Below, piece by piece: positions 6,093 through 8,834 of a stretch of DNA of 8,834 nt. The position numbers were made by a program, and so were the translations under genes. This DNA is from an uncultured Collinsella sp. Lineage in GTDB: Bacteria; Actinomycetota; Coriobacteriia; Coriobacteriales; Coriobacteriaceae. Each line of letters begins with the position of its first letter. Within the stretch, counting starts at the first letter, position 1. The stretch covers positions 1 through 8,834 of the forward strand of contig UQZM01000070.1 in the NCBI GenBank assembly GCA_900545615.1. The letters are read 5' to 3'. Under the pieces are notes generated by a model, which did not search any database, was not told the DNA's origin, and saw only the letters and a list, made by a program, of their open reading frames with translations.

Positions 6093-7253
6093 ATGGAGAT
6101 CACCAAGGATATCCGCTACATTGGCGTCGACGATCACGACATTGACCTGTTCGAGGGCCAGTACGACGTGTCCGAGAACGGCATGGCATACGACAGCTAT
6201 GTTATCTTGGGCGATAAAATCGCTGTCGCCGATTCGGTTGACGCTGGCTTTGTCGACGAATGGCTCGGCAACCTCGTGGCCGTGCTCGATGGTCGTACGC
6301 CCGATTACCTGGTCGTCCATCACATGGAGCCCGATCACTCTGCTGGTATCGCCGCCTTTATGGAGCGCTATCCCCAGGCCCAGATTGTGGCTAGCATGGG
6401 CGCCTTCCGCATGATGGTCAACTACTTTGGCACCGACTACCCCGAGCGCAAGATGGTCGTCAAAGAGGGCGATGTGCTCGACCTGGGCGGCCACAGCCTG
6501 ACCTTTATCGGCGCCCCCAACGTTCACTGGCCCGAGGTGCTGTTCTCTTACGAGGCCACCGACAAGGTGCTCTTTAGCGCCGACGGCTTTGGCAAGTTTG
6601 GCGCCAACGACATCGAGGATCCCGAGGGCTGGGCTTGCGAGGCTCGCCGCTACTACTTTGGCATCGTCGGTAAGTTCGGCAAGTTCGTGCAGGCCGTCCT
6701 CAAGAAGGCCGCCGACCTGGACATCCAGATCATCTGCCCGCTCCACGGCCCCGTGCTGACCGAGAACCTGGGCTACTACCTCGACACCTATAACACCTGG
6801 TCGAGCTATCAGCCCGAGGACGAGGGCATCACGATCGCCTATGCGAGCGTGTATGGCCATCTGAAGGCTGCCGTCGAGGAGCTCGCATCTGCGCTCGAGG
6901 CTCGCGGCCAGAAGGTCTCCGTCTTTGATCTGGCTCGCGACGACATGGCCGAGGCCGTTGAGGATGCGTTCCGCTACGACCGTCTGGTGCTCGCCTCCAT
7001 TACCTATCAGGGCGAGATCTTCCCGTGCATGAGCACCTTTATCCACACGCTCGCCGAGCATGCCTACCAGAACCGTACCGTGGCGCTTGTCGAGTCCGGT
7101 TCCTGGGCGCCCGCTGCCGCCAAGGTTATGACCAAGGAGCTCGAGGGCATGAAGGACATCACCCTGGCGCAGAACAAGGTGACTGTCCTGGGTTCGCTCA
7201 ACGACGCCTCGCGCGCTCAGATCGAGGCCCTCGCCGACGAGCTGTCCAAGTAA
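6093..7253 (+). CDS. fprA: Flavodiiron protein (A-type flavoprotein), O2/NO reductase
   Basis: Flavodiiron proteins are cytoplasmic enzymes of anaerobes that reduce O2 to water, or NO to N2O, with electrons from rubredoxin or another carrier. The 386-residue protein has the two-domain class A layout. The N-terminal metallo-beta-lactamase-like domain (about 1-245) carries the full diiron ligand set: H77-x-E79-x-D81-H82, H145 (NVHWPE), D164 (FSADGFG) and H218 (CPLHGPV). The C-terminal flavodoxin domain (about 247-386) has an FMN phosphate loop, YASVYGHLK, at 250-258. There Leu replaces the Thr often seen after GH/GN. Further FMN contacts are expected in SITYQGEIFPCM (302-313) and ESGSWAP (334-340). 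No rubredoxin or flavin-reductase extension is fused, so a separate electron donor is needed. Codon use is strongly biased to C/G-ending codons, consistent with high expression. It has its own promoter, full AGGAGG and terminator, so it is a single-gene unit. Whether O2 or NO is preferred cannot be decided here. Confidence 0.94.
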   Translation: MEITKDIRYIGVDDHDIDLFEGQYDVSENGMAYDSYVILGDKIAVADSVDAGFVDEWLGNLVAVLDGRTPDYLVVHHMEPDHSAGIAAFMERYPQAQIVASMGAFRMMVNYFGTDYPERKMVVKEGDVLDLGGHSLTFIGAPNVHWPEVLFSYEATDKVLFSADGFGKFGANDIEDPEGWACEARRYYFGIVGKFGKFVQAVLKKAADLDIQIICPLHGPVLTENLGYYLDTYNTWSSYQPEDEGITIAYASVYGHLKAAVEELASALEARGQKVSVFDLARDDMAEAVEDAFRYDRLVLASITYQGEIFPCMSTFIHTLAEHAYQNRTVALVESGSWAPAAAKVMTKELEGMKDITLAQNKVTVLGSLNDASRAQIEALADELSK

Positions 7254-7275
7254 CAACGCGCTCGCTTCTACCGTC

Positions 7276-7319
7276 AAAACCACCACAAAGGGGACTCAGG
7301 CACCTTTGTGGTGGTTTTT
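7276..7319 (+). terminator. Intrinsic terminator of fprA, palindromic repeat
   Basis: AAAACCACCACAAAGG at 7276-7291 pairs perfectly with 7303-7318 over 16 bp around an 11-nt loop (GGACTCAGGCA). The right arm ends in TTTTT. It follows the fprA stop by 22 bases. The A-rich left arm makes it potentially bidirectional. Its right half recurs inverted at 8756-8785, so it is also a member of a repeat family. Confidence 0.88.
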
Positions 7320-7322
7320 GTT

Positions 7323-7398
7323 CAAAGAACTCAAGAATGCTAAAGAAACTCAAAGGTGCTCAAAAAACTCAAAGATGCTCAAAGAAATCAAGAGCTGT
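7323..7398 (+). repeat. Four tandem 19-bp units upstream of the second ATPase gene
   Basis: Units at 7323-7341, 7342-7360, 7361-7379 and 7380-7398 share the consensus CAAAGAAACTCAAAGATGCT-like (19 bp; the first base is C or A). The last unit is the most degenerate. The array runs from the fprA terminator to just before a CATAAT at 7403-7408, so it overlaps any -35 region of the ATPase promoter. The 19-bp period is not a multiple of three, and an ORF reading through from 7356 is therefore unlikely to be real there. Confidence 0.7.
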
Positions 7399-7424
7399 GG
7401 GGCATAATGGAATTACGTGAGTTC

Positions 7425-7432
7425 AAGGGAGG
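7425..7432 (+). promoter_or_regulatory. Ribosome binding site deciding the second ATPase start
   Basis: AAGGGAGG with four bases before ATG 7437. Upstream in-frame ATGs at 7356 (inside the tandem repeat) and 7407 have no comparable site. Confidence 0.65.
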
Positions 7433-7436
7433 CTTT

Positions 7437-8552
7437 ATGGCGGCGGTGACAGCGTACAGGCAAGCAAATCCGTTCACGCCGATGTTCGGACGTGTACCGG
7501 CATACATGGCCGGCCGTGAGCAAATCATTGATGATATGGTGCTGGCGTTTGAAAGCGCCGATTCCGACCCCAACCTATGCTCGATTTTCTACGGAGCGCG
7601 CGGGACGGGCAAAACGGCCCTTTTGGCATATCTGTCATACCGCGCCCAGCAAGAAGGCTGGATTACGGCGAATGTGACGGCTTCGGACGGGATGCTCGAA
7701 GACATTCTGCAGCGCCTCAACGAATCGGCTGCTCATCTGATCGAAAAGCCCGCTTCTAGGCGTGTGAACAGTGTTGGGATTGCCCCCATAGGTAGTATGA
7801 GCTGGGAAAACGTTGATATTGAATTTGAGGGCGCCAACTGGCGTACTAAGATGAACGCTCTGTTTGCTCAGCTTGAAGCGACTGGCACCGGGGTGCTTAT
7901 CGCCGTTGACGAAGTTGATGCATCGTTTGCTCAAATGACCGAGCTCGTTACCACCTACCAACATTTTGTGAGCGAGAACAAAAAAGTAGCTTTGCTTATG
8001 GCGGGGCTGCCGTTTCGCGTGCTGGCGTTGTTGACGGGAAAATCGACATCGTTTCTTCGTCGTGCTGCCCAGCATTCGCTGGGATCTATTTCGCCGACTG
8101 AGGTAAAAGAAGCGTTTCGGCTGACGATTGAAGACGGTGGCAAAACGATTTCCGATGAGGCGGTCGACCGTGCTGCCGAGGCAATCGATGGTTTTCCGTT
8201 TATGTTCCAGTTGGTGGGATATCGGGCGTGGAACGCTTCGCGCCAGGCGGCTGATGTTTCCCTTGAAGACGTCGAACGTGGCGCGAAGCTTGCGCAAGAG
8301 GAGCTCGAATCGCGCGTTTTTGCCTCGACTGCGGCGGAACTATCACAGGGGGACTTGGACTTTCTTCGTGCAATGAATCCGGAGGGGACTACGACCAGGC
8401 AAGAATTGGCTGCGCGGCTTAAGAAAAGTTCCGGTTCGATCTCGACGTATAAGAAACGTCTGATTGAGGCAGGGGTGATTGAAGAACCCTTACAGGGACG
8501 TTTCGAGTTTGCTCTGCCGGGCTTCGGTCGATATGTAGCGTCTCTTTGTTAG
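7437..8552 (+). CDS. AAA-type ATP-binding protein with C-terminal winged-helix-like region
   Basis: This 371-residue protein is a P-loop ATPase of the AAA_16/ORC-CDC6-like kind, of unknown cellular role. The N-terminus (NPFTPMFGRVPAYMAGRE, 11-28) resembles the stretch that precedes the P-loop in these ATPases. Walker A is GARGTGKT at 53-60 and Walker B is VLIAVDEVD at 153-161, with D158 and E159. A sensor-1-like MAGLP is at 188-192. The region SFLRRAAQHSLGSISPTEVKEAF (205-227) looks like the lid start. Residues about 300-368 (QGDLDFLRAM, TTRQELAARL, SISTYKKRLIEAGVI) read as a winged helix-turn-helix, suggesting DNA binding. The start at 7437 is chosen from the ribosome site and because earlier starts run into the 19-bp tandem repeats. 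It is a single gene between two copies of a palindrome-derived repeat. Codon use is less biased and more T-rich than in fprA, hinting at acquisition or low expression. It is not homologous to the DUF4143 ATPase beyond the P-loop. Confidence 0.82.
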   Translation: MAAVTAYRQANPFTPMFGRVPAYMAGREQIIDDMVLAFESADSDPNLCSIFYGARGTGKTALLAYLSYRAQQEGWITANVTASDGMLEDILQRLNESAAHLIEKPASRRVNSVGIAPIGSMSWENVDIEFEGANWRTKMNALFAQLEATGTGVLIAVDEVDASFAQMTELVTTYQHFVSENKKVALLMAGLPFRVLALLTGKSTSFLRRAAQHSLGSISPTEVKEAFRLTIEDGGKTISDEAVDRAAEAIDGFPFMFQLVGYRAWNASRQAADVSLEDVERGAKLAQEELESRVFASTAAELSQGDLDFLRAMNPEGTTTRQELAARLKKSSGSISTYKKRLIEAGVIEEPLQGRFEFALPGFGRYVASLC

Positions 8553-8588
8553 AGGGCCACTTCTGCCAAGATCGTTTCGCGTCCAACT

Positions 8589-8750
8589 GTCTCAATCTGT
8601 AACATCTGGGCGGCTAAATCGACTCTATCTGTTACAGATTTAGATTAAGGGCGGGGGTCGAGCGGGATTATCTCGATCTGTAACAGTTAGCCGGCTTTTA
8701 AGGGCCTAGTTGTTACAGATTGAGACAAACTGGCGGAGTGAGCCGCCGTG
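8589..8750. repeat. Two 81-bp units with four alternating ATCTGTAACA sites
   Basis: A 16-bp element GTCTCAATCTGTAACA at 8589-8604 recurs inverted and perfect at 8711-8726. It also recurs with two mismatches at 8630-8645 (inverted) and 8670-8685 (direct). Both the direct copies and the inverted copies are exactly 81 bp apart, so this is an old tandem duplication of a palindromic unit. The second site contains a perfect 13-bp palindrome, ATCTGT-T-ACAGAT (8627-8639). A small GGCGG/CCGCC hairpin follows at 8732-8747. No ORF lies in 8553-8834. Confidence 0.75.
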
Positions 8751-8755
8751 CCGCC

Positions 8756-8785
8756 AAAACCACCACAAAGGTGCCTGTCCCTTTT
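8756..8785 (-). repeat. Truncated inverted copy of the fprA terminator palindrome
   Basis: Positions 8756-8777 are identical over 22 bp to the reverse complement of 7297-7318. The match continues through TCCC and TTT to about 8785 with small deletions, then stops. The second arm is missing, so no hairpin can form. It sits on the far side of the second ATPase gene from the intact copy. Confidence 0.75.
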
Positions 8786-8834
8786 AATATGAGCAGGACA
8801 TTGTCAAGAGGCAAAATCGGGCCTGGCCCCAACG

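Noticed and set aside
6072..7286. 404-codon minus-strand frame opposite fprA
   Set aside because: Mirror of a strongly codon-biased gene whose diiron ligands are all present on the plus strand.
8589..8726. Repeat cluster considered as a CRISPR array
   Set aside because: Repeats alternate in orientation, spacers are themselves partly similar, only four degenerate copies exist and no cas gene is present.

Overview
The window looks like chromosome from a high-GC, anaerobic actinobacterium, most probably a gut Coriobacteriia member such as Collinsella. That assignment is an inference. It rests on the GC-rich coding style with strong C/G third positions, the class II galactose-1-phosphate uridylyltransferase, the galactokinase subtype, an oxygen-scavenging flavodiiron protein and the look of the intergenic repeats. 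No 16S rRNA or other phylogenetic marker is present.

Layout. Positions 1-199 hold an intrinsic terminator from an off-window gene and a repeat copy. Positions 200-1501 (minus) encode an AAA-type ATPase with a C-terminal DUF4143/nuclease-like domain. It is bounded by two ~40-bp direct repeats and has its own promoter with doubled operator-like sites. Positions 1771-4595 (minus) are a two-gene galactose operon, galK then galT, with coupled translation and a strong 16-bp-stem terminator. A 336-bp intergenic region (4596-4931) separates it from a divergent LacI-family regulator (4932-5963, plus). That region carries three near-identical copies of a LacI-type operator, TGAGTACGTTAACA. Positions 6093-7253 (plus) are fprA, a flavodiiron protein, with its own extended -10 and a hairpin terminator. 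Positions 7437-8552 (plus) encode a second, unrelated AAA-type ATPase with a C-terminal winged-helix-like end, preceded by a 19-bp tandem repeat. The last 280 bases contain no gene but hold two 81-bp units with four alternating ATCTGTAACA sites and a truncated inverted copy of the fprA terminator palindrome.

How it fits together. GalK and GalT carry out two Leloir-pathway steps (galactose to galactose-1-phosphate to UDP-galactose). The divergent LacI regulator is the obvious candidate repressor, acting on the three shared sites. galE, galM and a sugar transporter are not in the window. FprA reduces O2 (or NO) and is a housekeeping defence of an anaerobe, not evidently linked to galactose. The two ATPases look like accessory genes: both are flanked by repeats and have less biased codon use than fprA. 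I see no CRISPR array, toxin-antitoxin pair, phage gene or transposase. The most unusual material is the regulatory and repeat architecture, not a new protein system.
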